DNA of 46,674 nucleotides from an uncultured Clostridia bacterium (GCA_944346885.1 CALVMR010000010.1:1-46674); one strand, 5' to 3'; positions 35,339-44,987 are shown, numbered from the stretch's first letter. A program made the numbers and translations. The notes: generated by a model from the sequence alone, not told the origin.

Positions 35339-37910
35339 TGTGTTCTTCCTTTACGCGCTCGCAAAGTTCGGCAAGAACGGTGAGCGCCTGAACGGGCGTA
35401 AGCCCGTTGATATCCAGATCCAGCAGTTCCCGCTCGACAGCGCTCGGCTGCGCGGCGGGCTGCTTGTCTTCGCCGCGCGGCGCGCGTGCGATATCCCGCT
35501 TTTCCAAGCGGCGCAAGATCTCCTTCGCGCGCCCCGTCACCTCCTGCGGAATGCCGGCAAGCCGCGCCACTTCGATGCCAAAGCTCTTGCTTGCACCGCC
35601 GCGCACGATCTTGCGCAAAAAGACAATGCCGTCTGCGGTTTCCCGTACCGTCACTTTGTAATTTTTTACCCCTTCGATCTTCCCTTCCAGCTCGGTCAGC
35701 TCGTGGTAATGCGTGGCAAACAGTGTTTTTGCGCCGATCTGCTCGGTCAAATATTCCAAAACCGCCCAAGCGATGGAGAGCCCGTCGAACGTGCTCGTAC
35801 CCCGCCCCACCTCGTCGAGGATCAAGAGCGAATCGCGCGTGGCGTGCCGCATGATGGACGCAACTTCCGTCATCTCCACCATAAAGGTGCTCTGGTCAAA
35901 AATAAGGTTGTCGCTGGCGCCGACGCGCGTAAAAATACGGCCTACCACGGGGATGGCTGCCGAACGCGCGGGCACGAAACAGCCCATGTGCGCCATCAGC
36001 ACGATGAGCGCCGTCTGCCGCATATAGGTGCTCTTCCCCGCCATGTTCGGCCCCGTGATGACCATCGTGCGCGTTTCGCCGTCTAAAAGCGTGTCGTTGG
36101 GAACAAAGCGCTCTTTGGAGAGTGCCTCCACAACGGGGTGCCTGCCCTCGGCGATGCGAAGTTCTCCGCCCGCGGGCAGAATGTGCGGGCGGCAGTACCC
36201 GCGCTCTTTGGAAACGGCGGCAAACGCCGCGATGCAATCCAGCATGGCGATCGCCGAAGCAAGTTTTTTCAATCTGCCGATGTTATCCGCAAGCGTTTGG
36301 CGGATATCTTCAAACAGCTGCAATTCCAACGAAAGGCTCTTTTCCGTACTGCTGAGGATACGCGCCTCCGCCTCCTTCAATTCGTCGGTCACATACCGTT
36401 CGGCATTGGCAAGCGTTTGGCGGCGCTGGTAATCGTACGGCACTTTGTCGGCAAACGAATGCGTCACCTCGATGGAATAACCGAATACGCGGTTGTATTT
36501 TATGCGGAGATTTTTGATCCCCGTGCGCTCGCGCTCGCGCGCTTCGATCGCCGCGATCACCCCCGCGCCGTTGTCGCGCGCGTCGCGCAGCGCGTCCAAC
36601 TCGGCATTGTACCCCCTGCGCAAAAAGCCCCCTTCTTTCAGCGATACGGGCGGATTTTCGACAAACGCATTTTTCAGCAAACTGCAAAGCTCCGGCATTT
36701 CGTCTAACGCGGCGGAAAGTGCAGCCAAAAGTTCCGAAGAAAACCCGGAAAGCTGAAAACGCAAATTCGGCACCAGCGATAGGGAAACGCCGAGCGCCTC
36801 GCAGTCTCGCGGGGTCAAATTGTTGTTGGATATCTTCCCCGCGATCCGCTCGATGTCGCGCACGCCTTTGAGCGTATCCGCGACCCCCATGCGCACGACC
36901 GTGGCGTTGAATAGTTCTTCCACCGCGGCAAGCCGCCGTTCGATCGCCGCGGGCACGCGCAGCGGTTCGAGTACGAGGCGGTTCATCAGCCGCGCCCCCA
37001 TCGCCGTCTGCGTGCGATCCAACAGCCACAGCAGCGACCCGCGGCGCTTCCCCTCCGCGTTTGTTTTGACAAGTTCAAGGTTGCGGATCGCCGTGGGATC
37101 CAGCATCATTTCTTCCTTCCCCGAAAGAAGGCGCAGCGTATCCAAATTGCGCAGCGCGTGTTTTTGTGTTTCGCGCAAGTATTCGACCAAGGCGCCGCAG
37201 GCGGATACGGCAACGGGCATGCCCTCTATGCCGAAAGGCGTCAGCGTTTTGCAGCCGAGCTGCGCCAAAAGATTTTTTTCGGCATGCCGCAGCGAAAACG
37301 CCCACGGAACATAGCAGGAAAAAGGCGGCAAGGTGCGAAGGATAGGCATATCTTTGACCGCCGCCAAATATTGGTCGTTGCACAGCACTTCGGAAACGGA
37401 AAGCTTTGCAAGAAACTCCGCGCACTCCCCCGCCGCGTTTTCCCCGTCGAAGCCGCGCACGCAAAACTCGCCCGTCGTAATATCCGTCCATGCCGCGGCG
37501 CACGTTTTCCCTTCCATGGCAACGCAGGCAATGTAATTGTTCTTTTTTTCGTCCAGCAGCTCTTCCTCGATAAGCGTGCCCGCGGATACGACGCGGATCA
37601 CGTCTCTCTCCACGATCCCTTTGCCGGGTGTCGGTTCGGTAAGCTGTTCGCAGATCGCCACTTTTTTACCGAGCGCGACCAATTTTGCGATATAGGTATC
37701 GGCGGCATGAAAGGGCACGCCGCACATCGGCGCGCGCTCTTCCAAGCCGCAGTCGCGCCCGGTCAGCGTCAGATCCAAAAGCTGCGAAACTTCCTGCGCG
37801 TCCTCAAAAAACATTTCGTAAAAATCGCCGAGGCGATAGAACAAAATGCAATCTTTGTATTTTTCTTTGGTTTCCAAATAATGCCGCATCATCGGCGAAA
37901 GTCCGCTCAT
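35316..37910 (-). CDS. mutS: DNA mismatch recognition protein MutS
   Basis: Binds base mismatches and recruits MutL. The 864-residue protein opens with SPMMRHYLETKEKYKDCILFYRLGDFYEMF, which includes the mismatch-wedge F-x-E region; the connector and lever domains follow; the ATPase domain has Walker A TGPNMAGKSTYMRQ, DQSTFMVEM, LILDEVGRGTSTFDG and ATHYHELTELE. The C-terminal part includes IARLAGIPQEV-like sequence and a dimerising tail. Its start overlaps the miaB stop by 4 nt (ATGA), and its end overlaps mutL, so the operon is tightly coupled. Confidence 0.97.
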   Translation of the reverse strand: MSGLSPMMRHYLETKEKYKDCILFYRLGDFYEMFFEDAQEVSQLLDLTLTGRDCGLEERAPMCGVPFHAADTYIAKLVALGKKVAICEQLTEPTPGKGIVERDVIRVVSAGTLIEEELLDEKKNNYIACVAMEGKTCAAAWTDITTGEFCVRGFDGENAAGECAEFLAKLSVSEVLCNDQYLAAVKDMPILRTLPPFSCYVPWAFSLRHAEKNLLAQLGCKTLTPFGIEGMPVAVSACGALVEYLRETQKHALRNLDTLRLLSGKEEMMLDPTAIRNLELVKTNAEGKRRGSLLWLLDRTQTAMGARLMNRLVLEPLRVPAAIERRLAAVEELFNATVVRMGVADTLKGVRDIERIAGKISNNNLTPRDCEALGVSLSLVPNLRFQLSGFSSELLAALSAALDEMPELCSLLKNAFVENPPVSLKEGGFLRRGYNAELDALRDARDNGAGVIAAIEARERERTGIKNLRIKYNRVFGYSIEVTHSFADKVPYDYQRRQTLANAERYVTDELKEAEARILSSTEKSLSLELQLFEDIRQTLADNIGRLKKLASAIAMLDCIAAFAAVSKERGYCRPHILPAGGELRIAEGRHPVVEALSKERFVPNDTLLDGETRTMVITGPNMAGKSTYMRQTALIVLMAHMGCFVPARSAAIPVVGRIFTRVGASDNLIFDQSTFMVEMTEVASIMRHATRDSLLILDEVGRGTSTFDGLSIAWAVLEYLTEQIGAKTLFATHYHELTELEGKIEGVKNYKVTVRETADGIVFLRKIVRGGASKSFGIEVARLAGIPQEVTGRAKEILRRLEKRDIARAPRGEDKQPAAQPSAVERELLDLDINGLTPVQALTVLAELCERVKEEHNGKDQHS

Positions 37911-39247
37911 TCGCTCTCCTTTGCGCCCGCCGCTTCCGCCGTTCCGTACAACGAAATACCGGAAGCGTCGGTCACTTTCATCCGTACAAACTCTCCGACG
38001 CGGTTGACCTCGCTCGGAAAATACCCCATCCTGCCATACTCGTCGCGGCCGAGGTACAGCCCGCGCTTTTTGTCATGATCCTCGCAGAGGATCTCCACCG
38101 TTTTTCCCAAATACGTTTGCGATTTCGCGCGCGTCTGCTCGTTGACGAGCTCTACCAAGCGCATGATGCGCTCTTTTTGCACCGCTTCGGGGATCTGTCC
38201 CTCCATTTCTGCCGCCTTTGTTCCTTGCCTGCGCGAATAAACAAAGGTGAACGCCGCCGAAAAATCTGCCTGCCGCACGAGCGAAAGCGTCTGCAAAAAG
38301 TCCTCTTCCGTCTCCGTCGGAAAGCCGACCATGATATCCGTCGTCACTTCGCAGCCGGGGATCCGCTTTTTCAGCCTTTCCACTTTGCTAAGGTATTCAC
38401 GCGCGGTATATTTTCGGTTCATCAATTTTAAAATGCGGTCCGAACCCGCCTGCACGGGAAGATGAACGAGCTTGCAAACCTGCGGCAGCTCGGCAATCGC
38501 CTCTACGAGCTCCTCGCCGAAATCCTTCGGGTTGCTTGTCATGAACCGAAGGCGGAATTTTCCCTGCCCCGCACAGATCCTGCGCAGCAGCTGCGGAAAG
38601 GTCACGCCGTCGGCGCGGTCTTCCGCGTACGAATTGACGTTCTGCCCCAAAAGCGTGATCTCGCGGTAGCCCTTTTCCAACAGCGAATGCACTTCGCCGA
38701 TGACCGCCTGCGGGTCGCGGCTGCGTTCTCTGCCCCGCACATAGGGTACGATGCAATACGAACAGAAGTTGTTGCAGCCGTACATGATATTGACCCACGC
38801 GTTGGGGTAGCTGGTGCGGTACGAAATATCGGCTTCTTCGATCGCTTTTTCCTGCGTGACTTCCACAAGCGCCTTTTTTTGCGCGCTTTTACGCGCCAAC
38901 ATGCCGCCGAGGTCTTCCAAATTGTGCGTGCCGAACACGATATCCACAAACGGGAACTTTTTGCGCAGCCGCTGCGCCGCCCCGTCCTGCTGCGTCATGC
39001 ACCCGCCGACGGCGATCAGCATGGAAGGACGGGCGCGCTTGACTTTTTTGAGCGCCCCGATGTTGCCCATGGCATGGTTTTCGGCGTTTTCACGGATGCA
39101 GCAGGTGTTAAAAACAACGATGTCTGCCTCTTCGACGGTTTCACACGCCTGCGTATACCCGTTTTGGCGCAAGATGCCCGCGATCTTCTCCGATTCGTGC
39201 ACGTTCATCTGGCAGCCGTATGTTACGATGTGGTATGTTTTTTGCAT
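37907..39247 (-). CDS. miaB: tRNA-2-methylthio-N6-dimethylallyladenosine synthase MiaB
   Basis: Radical-SAM methylthiotransferase that converts i6A37 made by MiaA into ms2i6A37. 446 residues: an N-terminal UPF0004 domain with cysteines in YGCQMNVHES, NTCCIRENA and AVGGCMTQ; the radical-SAM CX3CX2C motif in YGCNNFCSYCIVPY; and a C-terminal TRAM domain. Start 39247 (MQKTYHIVTYGC) was chosen because the promoter -10 element overlaps the next in-frame ATG upstream, so that ATG cannot be on the transcript. First gene of miaB-mutS-mutL-miaA plus the PLP gene. Confidence 0.95.
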   Translation of the reverse strand: MQKTYHIVTYGCQMNVHESEKIAGILRQNGYTQACETVEEADIVVFNTCCIRENAENHAMGNIGALKKVKRARPSMLIAVGGCMTQQDGAAQRLRKKFPFVDIVFGTHNLEDLGGMLARKSAQKKALVEVTQEKAIEEADISYRTSYPNAWVNIMYGCNNFCSYCIVPYVRGRERSRDPQAVIGEVHSLLEKGYREITLLGQNVNSYAEDRADGVTFPQLLRRICAGQGKFRLRFMTSNPKDFGEELVEAIAELPQVCKLVHLPVQAGSDRILKLMNRKYTAREYLSKVERLKKRIPGCEVTTDIMVGFPTETEEDFLQTLSLVRQADFSAAFTFVYSRRQGTKAAEMEGQIPEAVQKERIMRLVELVNEQTRAKSQTYLGKTVEILCEDHDKKRGLYLGRDEYGRMGYFPSEVNRVGEFVRMKVTDASGISLYGTAEAAGAKESE

Positions 39248-39278
39248 AAAAGTATCCGATGTGTTTCTGCTTCCTACC

Positions 39279-39307
39279 ATTATACCTTTTTTGCTCGCTT
39301 TTTTCAA
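39279..39307 (-). promoter_or_regulatory. Promoter of the miaB-mutS-mutL-miaA operon
   Basis: On the minus strand TTGAAA (39307-39302), a 17-nt spacer and TATAAT (39284-39279), about 32 nt before the chosen miaB start. It also decides the miaB start codon. Confidence 0.78.
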
Positions 39308-39377
39308 GTCTTTGCCGCACGCTCCCGCCCAAATAATTTTTACGGAATGCAGGATACTAAACACAGCGGAGTGAAAT

Positions 39378-41600
39378 ATGAAGATCGTAAAAACAACGCT
39401 GCTCGTTTTGCTTTGCCTGCTGCTTGCGGCATCGGCAGCGGCGGCAGCCTATTATTTTTCCGTTACCGCGGGCGTACGCTTAAACAGCGCAAAACTCGAA
39501 CCTACCGCGTACAGCATATCCGTTTACGATAAAGACGGCGCGCCCGTGGCGCAGATCGCGCACGGCGCGGCAAAAAAGAAAATTTCGATCGAATGCCTGC
39601 CCGATCATGTGCGCGGCGCTTTCCTTGCCGCCGAAGATAAAAATTTTTATTCGCATCACGGGCTGGATTACAAAGGAATGGCGCGGGCTCTTTTAAAAAA
39701 CATCCGCGCGCGCTCTTTTAAACAGGGAGCTTCCACCATCAGCCAGCAGCTGGTAAAAAACACCCAACTTACGCCGGAGCGCACGCTGCGCCGCAAACTG
39801 CGAGAAATAAAACTGACGCGGCAGCTCGAACGAAAATACAGCAAAGACGCCATCTTGGAACTGTATTTGAATACGATCTATTTCGGGCATGCCTGTTACG
39901 GGATCGCAAGCGCCGCAGAATTTTATTTCGGCAAAGAAGCGGGCAGTTTAAACGCGGCGGAAGCGGCAACGTTGGCGGCGATCATTCGTTCGCCCAACCG
40001 CTATTCCCCTTTTTCCGCCCCCGAAAAATGCAAAGCCGTGCGCAACAGCGTTTTGGAACAAATGAAAAAGTTGGGGATGCTGGACGAGGCGGAATGCGCC
40101 GCCGCACAGCGCGCGCCGCTGCCCGAACGCGGCGGAAACGCCGTTGCCGCACAGAGCTATCTCGACGCCGTATCGCGCGAATTTGACGAACTCCCCCTGC
40201 TCTCCCCCTACGCCGTGCGCGGCGGGTGCAAAGTGTATACCTATCTCGACCGGTCGCTGCAACGCTATGCGGAGACGCTGCGTACCACGGCGGACCGCAG
40301 CGGAAGAAGCATTGCGGTTTGCAGCAACGACGAACACGCCGTTTGCGCCCTGTATACGACTGAGGGAGAACTGCGCAGGCAGCCGGGCTCGGTCATAAAG
40401 CCGCTGGCGGTATACGCCCCCGCCATTGAAGAGGGGTTGCTGGCGCCCTGTACGCCCGTTTTGGATGAAAAGACCGATTTTGACGGTTACGCCCCTTCCA
40501 ATTACAAAGATATTTATCACGGCTATGTTTCGGCAAGAGAGGCGTTGGCGAACAGCTATAACGTCCCCGCGGTCAAATTTTTGCGGCAGCTCGGAACCGA
40601 ACGGAGCGCGCGGTATCTGCAAAGCCTGGGGCTTCGGCTCAACGAAGAAGACAAAACCCTCGCGCTTGCGCTGGGCGGGCTGCGCGAAGGCTACACCCTG
40701 CGCGAACTTGCGGGCGCCTACGCCGCGTTTGCCTGCGGCGGAGAATTTGCCCCGCTTGCGTGCATCCGAAAAATCGAAGACGGCAGCGGGAATGTGCTGT
40801 ACGAACGAAAAGCCGAACTGCGCCGCGTTTTTTCGGAGGATACGGCAGAACTTATCAACGACATGCTGACCCGCGCCGCGCAAGACGGAACCGCCAAAAA
40901 ACTGCATACGCTGCCATTCCGCGTCTGTGCAAAAACGGGGACCTGCGGAACAGACGAAGGAAACACGGACGCATATACCATTGCCTATACGCCCGCCCAT
41001 ACCGTTGCCGTTTGGATGGGCAACGCAGACAATTCCCGCACGGACATAAGCGGCGGCGGGCTGCCCTGCCATTACGCCATGCTGCTATTGAAAGAAATCT
41101 ATAAAGAAAAAGCGCCGCCCGCCTTTAAGGAAGGTGCCGCCGTGCGCCTGCGGCTGGACCGCGCCGCTTATGAAAGCGAACACACCGTTTTGCTCGCCGC
41201 CGAAACGCAGCCGGAACGCTTTACCGTAACGGAACTTTTTTGCAGGGCGCATTGCCCGAAAACGGTTAGCCCGCTGTTTTCCGAACCGTATGCAGACGCC
41301 TCCATCCGCTGCAACAAACAAACCGTTTTAATTGATTTATGCCATACAGAGTACTATGCATATATCATAAAAGATGAATTTAACGGAAAAACCACACTTC
41401 TATTTGACGGATTTGTAAACAACGGAACATTTGCAGACGAAAAAGAAAAGCCGAAAGGAAAGCACCGTTACTCGGTTACGCCCTATTATTTGACCGACGG
41501 CGGCGAACGGATCTACGGAAAGGAACAACGGCTGCCCGACGTATGGATTGAAGCAAAAGAAAAAGATGCAAAGCAGTACGGAAATTGGTGGCTTCCTTAA
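39378..41600 (+). CDS. Class A penicillin-binding protein (transglycosylase/transpeptidase)
   Basis: Bifunctional cell-wall synthase of 740 residues anchored by one N-terminal membrane segment (about 5-30). GT51 domain: catalytic Glu86 in AAEDKNFYSHHG, QGASTISQQLVKN, and YLNTIYFGHACYGI. Transpeptidase domain: Ser338 and Lys341 in GSVIKPL, S393-Y-N395, and K519TGT. A C-terminal extension of about 150 residues follows, containing an AT-richer stretch (about 41310-41450) with a degenerate copy of the palindrome found in miaA. GGAG precedes the ATG. It is divergent from the miaB operon. Confidence 0.94.
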   Translation: MKIVKTTLLVLLCLLLAASAAAAAYYFSVTAGVRLNSAKLEPTAYSISVYDKDGAPVAQIAHGAAKKKISIECLPDHVRGAFLAAEDKNFYSHHGLDYKGMARALLKNIRARSFKQGASTISQQLVKNTQLTPERTLRRKLREIKLTRQLERKYSKDAILELYLNTIYFGHACYGIASAAEFYFGKEAGSLNAAEAATLAAIIRSPNRYSPFSAPEKCKAVRNSVLEQMKKLGMLDEAECAAAQRAPLPERGGNAVAAQSYLDAVSREFDELPLLSPYAVRGGCKVYTYLDRSLQRYAETLRTTADRSGRSIAVCSNDEHAVCALYTTEGELRRQPGSVIKPLAVYAPAIEEGLLAPCTPVLDEKTDFDGYAPSNYKDIYHGYVSAREALANSYNVPAVKFLRQLGTERSARYLQSLGLRLNEEDKTLALALGGLREGYTLRELAGAYAAFACGGEFAPLACIRKIEDGSGNVLYERKAELRRVFSEDTAELINDMLTRAAQDGTAKKLHTLPFRVCAKTGTCGTDEGNTDAYTIAYTPAHTVAVWMGNADNSRTDISGGGLPCHYAMLLLKEIYKEKAPPAFKEGAAVRLRLDRAAYESEHTVLLAAETQPERFTVTELFCRAHCPKTVSPLFSEPYADASIRCNKQTVLIDLCHTEYYAYIIKDEFNGKTTLLFDGFVNNGTFADEKEKPKGKHRYSVTPYYLTDGGERIYGKEQRLPDVWIEAKEKDAKQYGNWWLP
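41346..41359. repeat. Degenerate copy of the palindrome, in the PBP gene
   Basis: ACAGAGTACTATGC matches GCATAGTACTATGC at 12 of 14 positions, in an AT-rich stretch of the C-terminal part of the gene. Confidence 0.35.
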
Positions 41601-41627
41601 AAGCGGCACCCAAAAATCGGGTGCCGC
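41599..41627. terminator. Terminator between convergent PBP and thiI genes
   Basis: A 9-bp stem GCGGCACCC / GGGTGCCGC with a 7-nt loop. T residues follow on the minus strand (GCTTTTAAGG), so it best fits the end of the thiI transcript; on plus the T-run is short. Confidence 0.55.
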
Positions 41628-41714
41628 CGTTTGCGCTTAGGGATTTTCAAATATTTTTTAACCTGCTTAAAATATGCCCTTCCCTCGCAAAACGCAAGCA
41701 AGACGGCACAGTTG

Positions 41715-42890
41715 TTACGAAAAGGAAAGCGTTTCCTCGGTTGCAAACGCTTCGGCGATCAAACCTTCTACGTCCAGCTTTGCCTCTTCCCGCACGACCT
41801 GCGCAAGATCGGGGCGGATCAAAGGGTGCTTCGGCAAAAACACCGTACAGCAATCTTCATACGGCAGGATCGATGTTTCATACGTTCCGATTCTGCGGGA
41901 AACTTCAATGATCTCCGTTTTATCCATCCCGATGAGCGGGCGCAAAACGGGGAGGCTTTCCAAAACCGATTCGGACGACGTGATCCCTTCAATGGTCTGG
42001 CTGGCGACCTGCCCAAGGCTTTCGCCCGTTATGATGCACTGCCCGCCGCACCGCCGCGCCGTACGCTCGGCTATGCGCATCATGAACCGACGCAGCAGCG
42101 TGATCATCATCTCCGCAGGGCAAGAGCGGTGGATCGCTTCCTGAATGTGCGTCACACGCACAACGTGCAGCGTGATCCCTCCCGTATACGCGGCGAGAAG
42201 ACGGGCGAGCTCTTCCACTTTTTCCCGCGCCTGCAAATTCGTGTACGGGTAACTGTGAAAATGGATGGCATCCACCTTCATGCCGCGCTTTGCGATCATA
42301 TACCCCGCAACGGGGCTATCGATCCCGCCGGAGAGAAGAAGCATCCCCTTCCCCGCCGTGCCGACCGGCATACCGCCCGCCCCCTTTACATAATTTGCAA
42401 AGACGAGTGCCGTACCGTTTTCACGGATATCGACGTAGAGAACGTGCTGCGGGTCATGAACGTCCACGTTGAGCTGCGGGCGGGCGGCAAGCAGCCTTGC
42501 GCCGATCTCGGCGTTGAGCTGCATGGAATTGAGCGGAAAACTTTTATCCGCGCGGTTTGCCTGCACTTTAAAGGACCCCGCGTGCGGCGCAAGCGAGAGC
42601 ACCGTTTGATAGATCGTCTCCAAATCGGCAAAAACCTTGTACGCGATACTGAGCGTATGGGTGCCGAACACCTTAGAGAGGCGTTCTACGATCTCCTCTT
42701 CGCGCCCCGGCTCAAACCCCTCCACGATATAGCGCCCGCTGAGGCGACGGATTTCATGGCGGATCCCTTTGAGCGCACGTTCCAAGTTCTCTTGAAAAAC
42801 CTTTTCAAAATACCCGCGGTTTTTTCCTTTGAGATGGATCTCGCAATAGCGAACAATAATGACCTTTTCTCTCTCGCCCTGCAATTCCAT
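41715..42890 (-). CDS. thiI: tRNA 4-thiouridine synthase ThiI
   Basis: Adenylates U8 of tRNA for sulfur insertion. 391 residues: N-terminal ferredoxin-like domain (VRYCEIHLKGKNRGYFE), a THUMP domain (about 60-165), and a PP-loop ATPase domain with LLSGGIDSPVAGYMIAKRG and ITGESLGQVASQT. It lacks the C-terminal rhodanese domain of enterobacterial ThiI, as in other Firmicutes, where the sulfur donor is a dedicated cysteine desulfurase. That gene lies 3 nt upstream here. GAGGTG precedes the ATG. Confidence 0.95.
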   Translation of the reverse strand: MELQGEREKVIIVRYCEIHLKGKNRGYFEKVFQENLERALKGIRHEIRRLSGRYIVEGFEPGREEEIVERLSKVFGTHTLSIAYKVFADLETIYQTVLSLAPHAGSFKVQANRADKSFPLNSMQLNAEIGARLLAARPQLNVDVHDPQHVLYVDIRENGTALVFANYVKGAGGMPVGTAGKGMLLLSGGIDSPVAGYMIAKRGMKVDAIHFHSYPYTNLQAREKVEELARLLAAYTGGITLHVVRVTHIQEAIHRSCPAEMMITLLRRFMMRIAERTARRCGGQCIITGESLGQVASQTIEGITSSESVLESLPVLRPLIGMDKTEIIEVSRRIGTYETSILPYEDCCTVFLPKHPLIRPDLAQVVREEAKLDVEGLIAEAFATEETLSFS

Positions 42891-42893
42891 GAT

Positions 42894-44015
42894 TCACCTC
42901 GTTTTTGCGTACAATTCGCGCGCGCAGGCATTTAGGATCTGCGCCGCCTTCTCCGCCTCTTCCAAAGATTCGTTTCCGAAAAAGGAAAGGCGAAGCACGC
43001 CGTCTGCCATCTTTTCTTCTATGCCGCAAGCAAGGATCACGCGGCTGTACCGATTGCGCGAAGAACACGCCGACCCAGTACCGACAAGCAACCCGCGCTC
43101 GTTTGCCATATGCTGCAAAACCTCTCCCCGCAGCCCGCGCGCGGAAACCGTGAATATAAAGGGCGAGCCGCTCGGATCGGAAAGGGGCGTAAAAAATTCT
43201 TTATCCAACAGCGCGAGCAGCGCGTTGCGCAAACGCTCCGCGTTTTGGTAGTGCTGCGGCAGGGCTTCGAGCCGTTTTTTTGCCGCGGCGGCAAACTGCA
43301 TGACGGCGAAGGTATTTTCCGTACCGCTGCGATAGCCCTCCTCCTGCCCGCCGCCATAGAGGAGCGGCGCGAGCGCGGTCCCCTTTTTATGCGCCAGCGC
43401 CGCCGCACCGCGTACGCCGCCGATCTTGTGCGCGCTGATCGTATAAAAATCGATCTCCGCAGGAAGAGAAAAAGCGATCTTTCCGAACGCCTGTACCCCG
43501 TCGCTGTGAAAGAGAGTGCGCGCGTTCTTTGTTTTTACGGCACGCGCCAGCGCCGCAACGTCGTTGACGGCGCCCGTCTCGTTGTTGACGTGGATGACGG
43601 ATACGAGCGCCGTTTGCGCATCCACCTTAGCGAGCAGATCCGCCGCATTGACGGCGCCGCTTTTTTCGAGCTTGGCAAAACGGACCTCGACCCCTCTTTT
43701 TCCGAGTTCCTTTGCCGCCTCATACACGGCGGCGTGCTCCCCTTCCGTCGTCACAAGATTTCCGCGCCGCGCCGCGGAAAAGAGAACTTGGTTATCCGCC
43801 TCCGTTCCCGACCCCGCAAACAGCAGCGCATGCCTGCCCTGCGGGGCAAGCAGCCGCAAAAGCTGCCTGCGCGCTTCCTCAATCGCCTTATGCACCGCAA
43901 ACCCCTCGCGGTAGAGCGCCGAGGGGTTAAAAAAGGCATCTTGTACATACTGCAAAGCGGCGCTTACACTTTCCGCATCGGGCCGTGTTGTCGCCGCGTT
44001 ATCAAAATAGATCAT
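42894..44015 (-). CDS. Cysteine desulfurase, probable partner of ThiI
   Basis: PLP enzyme of 373 residues that takes sulfur from cysteine as a persulfide. N-terminus IYFDNAATTRP; PLP lysine in YTISAHKIGGVRG; active-site Cys in VGTGSACSSRN. The adjacency to thiI matches the nifZ-thiI pair studied in Bacillus subtilis, so delivery of sulfur for tRNA 4-thiouridine is the likeliest role; a role in Fe-S assembly cannot be excluded. Start 44015 overlaps the stop of the upstream membrane-protein gene (ATGA). In-frame starts upstream lie inside that gene. Confidence 0.93.
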   Translation of the reverse strand: MIYFDNAATTRPDAESVSAALQYVQDAFFNPSALYREGFAVHKAIEEARRQLLRLLAPQGRHALLFAGSGTEADNQVLFSAARRGNLVTTEGEHAAVYEAAKELGKRGVEVRFAKLEKSGAVNAADLLAKVDAQTALVSVIHVNNETGAVNDVAALARAVKTKNARTLFHSDGVQAFGKIAFSLPAEIDFYTISAHKIGGVRGAAALAHKKGTALAPLLYGGGQEEGYRSGTENTFAVMQFAAAAKKRLEALPQHYQNAERLRNALLALLDKEFFTPLSDPSGSPFIFTVSARGLRGEVLQHMANERGLLVGTGSACSSRNRYSRVILACGIEEKMADGVLRLSFFGNESLEEAEKAAQILNACARELYAKTR

Positions 44016-44641
44016 TTCCGATTGTAATCCGAAGCGATAATGCGCCTGTTTTGGTTGTTGCGGTAGATGGCGGCAATGAACAGCGGGCGGCATTCCAACA
44101 CAAGAAGACGCTTTCCGACCTTCGTGCTCGCCTGCACATAGAAAAATTCTTTTTCGTCGGCGGCTTCCTCGTTGGGCGTAAGGATATCTTCCTTACAGTC
44201 CGGCGAATTTTTTGCCTTGTTGTACGAATCCGAACCGACGCGGCCGATCAACAACAGTTGCTCGTCTAAAAGGCGGTATAAGATCTTCCGTTTACGGTCA
44301 TGAATGACCTTTGCGACGCGCAGTTCGCCGTTGACATAGGTATAGTCGTAACTGATAAAGAATCCGTGCCTCTTTACGCGGAACAGGAGCCCGGACGCCA
44401 AAAGCAGCAGCGCAATGACGAAAAAAATGACAAACTGAATGATGATCGCCGTCAGGTTATCCTCCAACGCTTCGATTGCATCTTTGGAAACGGGCGTGAA
44501 CCACATCATCAACACCCACAGAAAAACGAGCGCGGCAAGCACAAAACTGCTGATCGATATGGCGGTAAACACTTTGTACCAGCGTTTCGCACGCCGGTCG
44601 TCGTTCATGCAAACGCTCTCTTCGCTGAAAATCTCCTGCAT
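44012..44641 (-). CDS. Membrane protein of unknown function
   Basis: A 209-residue protein I do not recognise. Two hydrophobic segments (about residues 25-50 and 62-88) suggest two membrane helices, with a short soluble N-terminus. The following ~120-residue cytoplasmic part contains FISYDYTYVNGELRVAKVIHDRKRKILYR, an acidic stretch and a Lys/Arg-rich end. Pattern and length resemble small Clostridia proteins of unknown function, but I cannot name the family with confidence. GGAGG lies 5 nt before the ATG. It sits 13 nt downstream of the dapF remnant and overlaps the desulfurase gene by 4 nt, so it is translationally coupled to sulfur-transfer genes. Confidence 0.75.
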   Translation of the reverse strand: MQEIFSEESVCMNDDRRAKRWYKVFTAISISSFVLAALVFLWVLMMWFTPVSKDAIEALEDNLTAIIIQFVIFFVIALLLLASGLLFRVKRHGFFISYDYTYVNGELRVAKVIHDRKRKILYRLLDEQLLLIGRVGSDSYNKAKNSPDCKEDILTPNEEAADEKEFFYVQASTKVGKRLLVLECRPLFIAAIYRNNQNRRIIASDYNRK

Positions 44642-44654
44642 GCTGCCTCCGCGA

Positions 44655-44987
44655 TCAAAATTCGATCGTGCCTTCAAACACCTGTTTTGCGCTACCCGTC
44701 AAAGTGACCGTACCGTCCGAAGCGTACCGCGCGATCAGATCGCCGCCGCGCACTTTTACGGTGATATCCTCGTCTGCTTTGCAATAGCCGTTGAGCACTG
44801 CCGCAACAACGCTGGCTGCAGCCCCCGTTCCGCAGGCAAGCGTCTCTCCGTTGCCGCGTTCCCATACGCGCATTTTCAGGGTTTTTGCATTTACGACGCG
44901 CACAAACTCCGTATTGATGCGCTGCGGGAAGTACGGCGCGTACTCAAAAAGCGGACCGATGTTTGCAAGATCGACGTCATCCAATTT
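44655..44987 (-). pseudogene. C-terminal part of DapF, separated by an in-frame stop
   Basis: This encodes the second half of diaminopimelate epimerase: DDVDLANIGPLFEYAPYFPQRINTEFV, then ERGNGETLACGTGAA with the C-side catalytic Cys. It is in the same frame as the upstream carB-dapF reading frame, separated only by TAA at 44988-44990. A TTG at 44984 could in principle start translation, but no ribosome site precedes it. The simplest reading is a nonsense change in an otherwise intact gene, or a base error in the sequence. Confidence 0.75.

Noticed and set aside
39248..39364. Longer N-terminus for MiaB
   Set aside because: The promoter -10 element overlaps the upstream ATG and the extra residues do not resemble MiaB.
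39948..41072. Long open frame antisense to the PBP gene
   Set aside because: It overlaps a clear class A PBP on the other strand and its product has no motifs.
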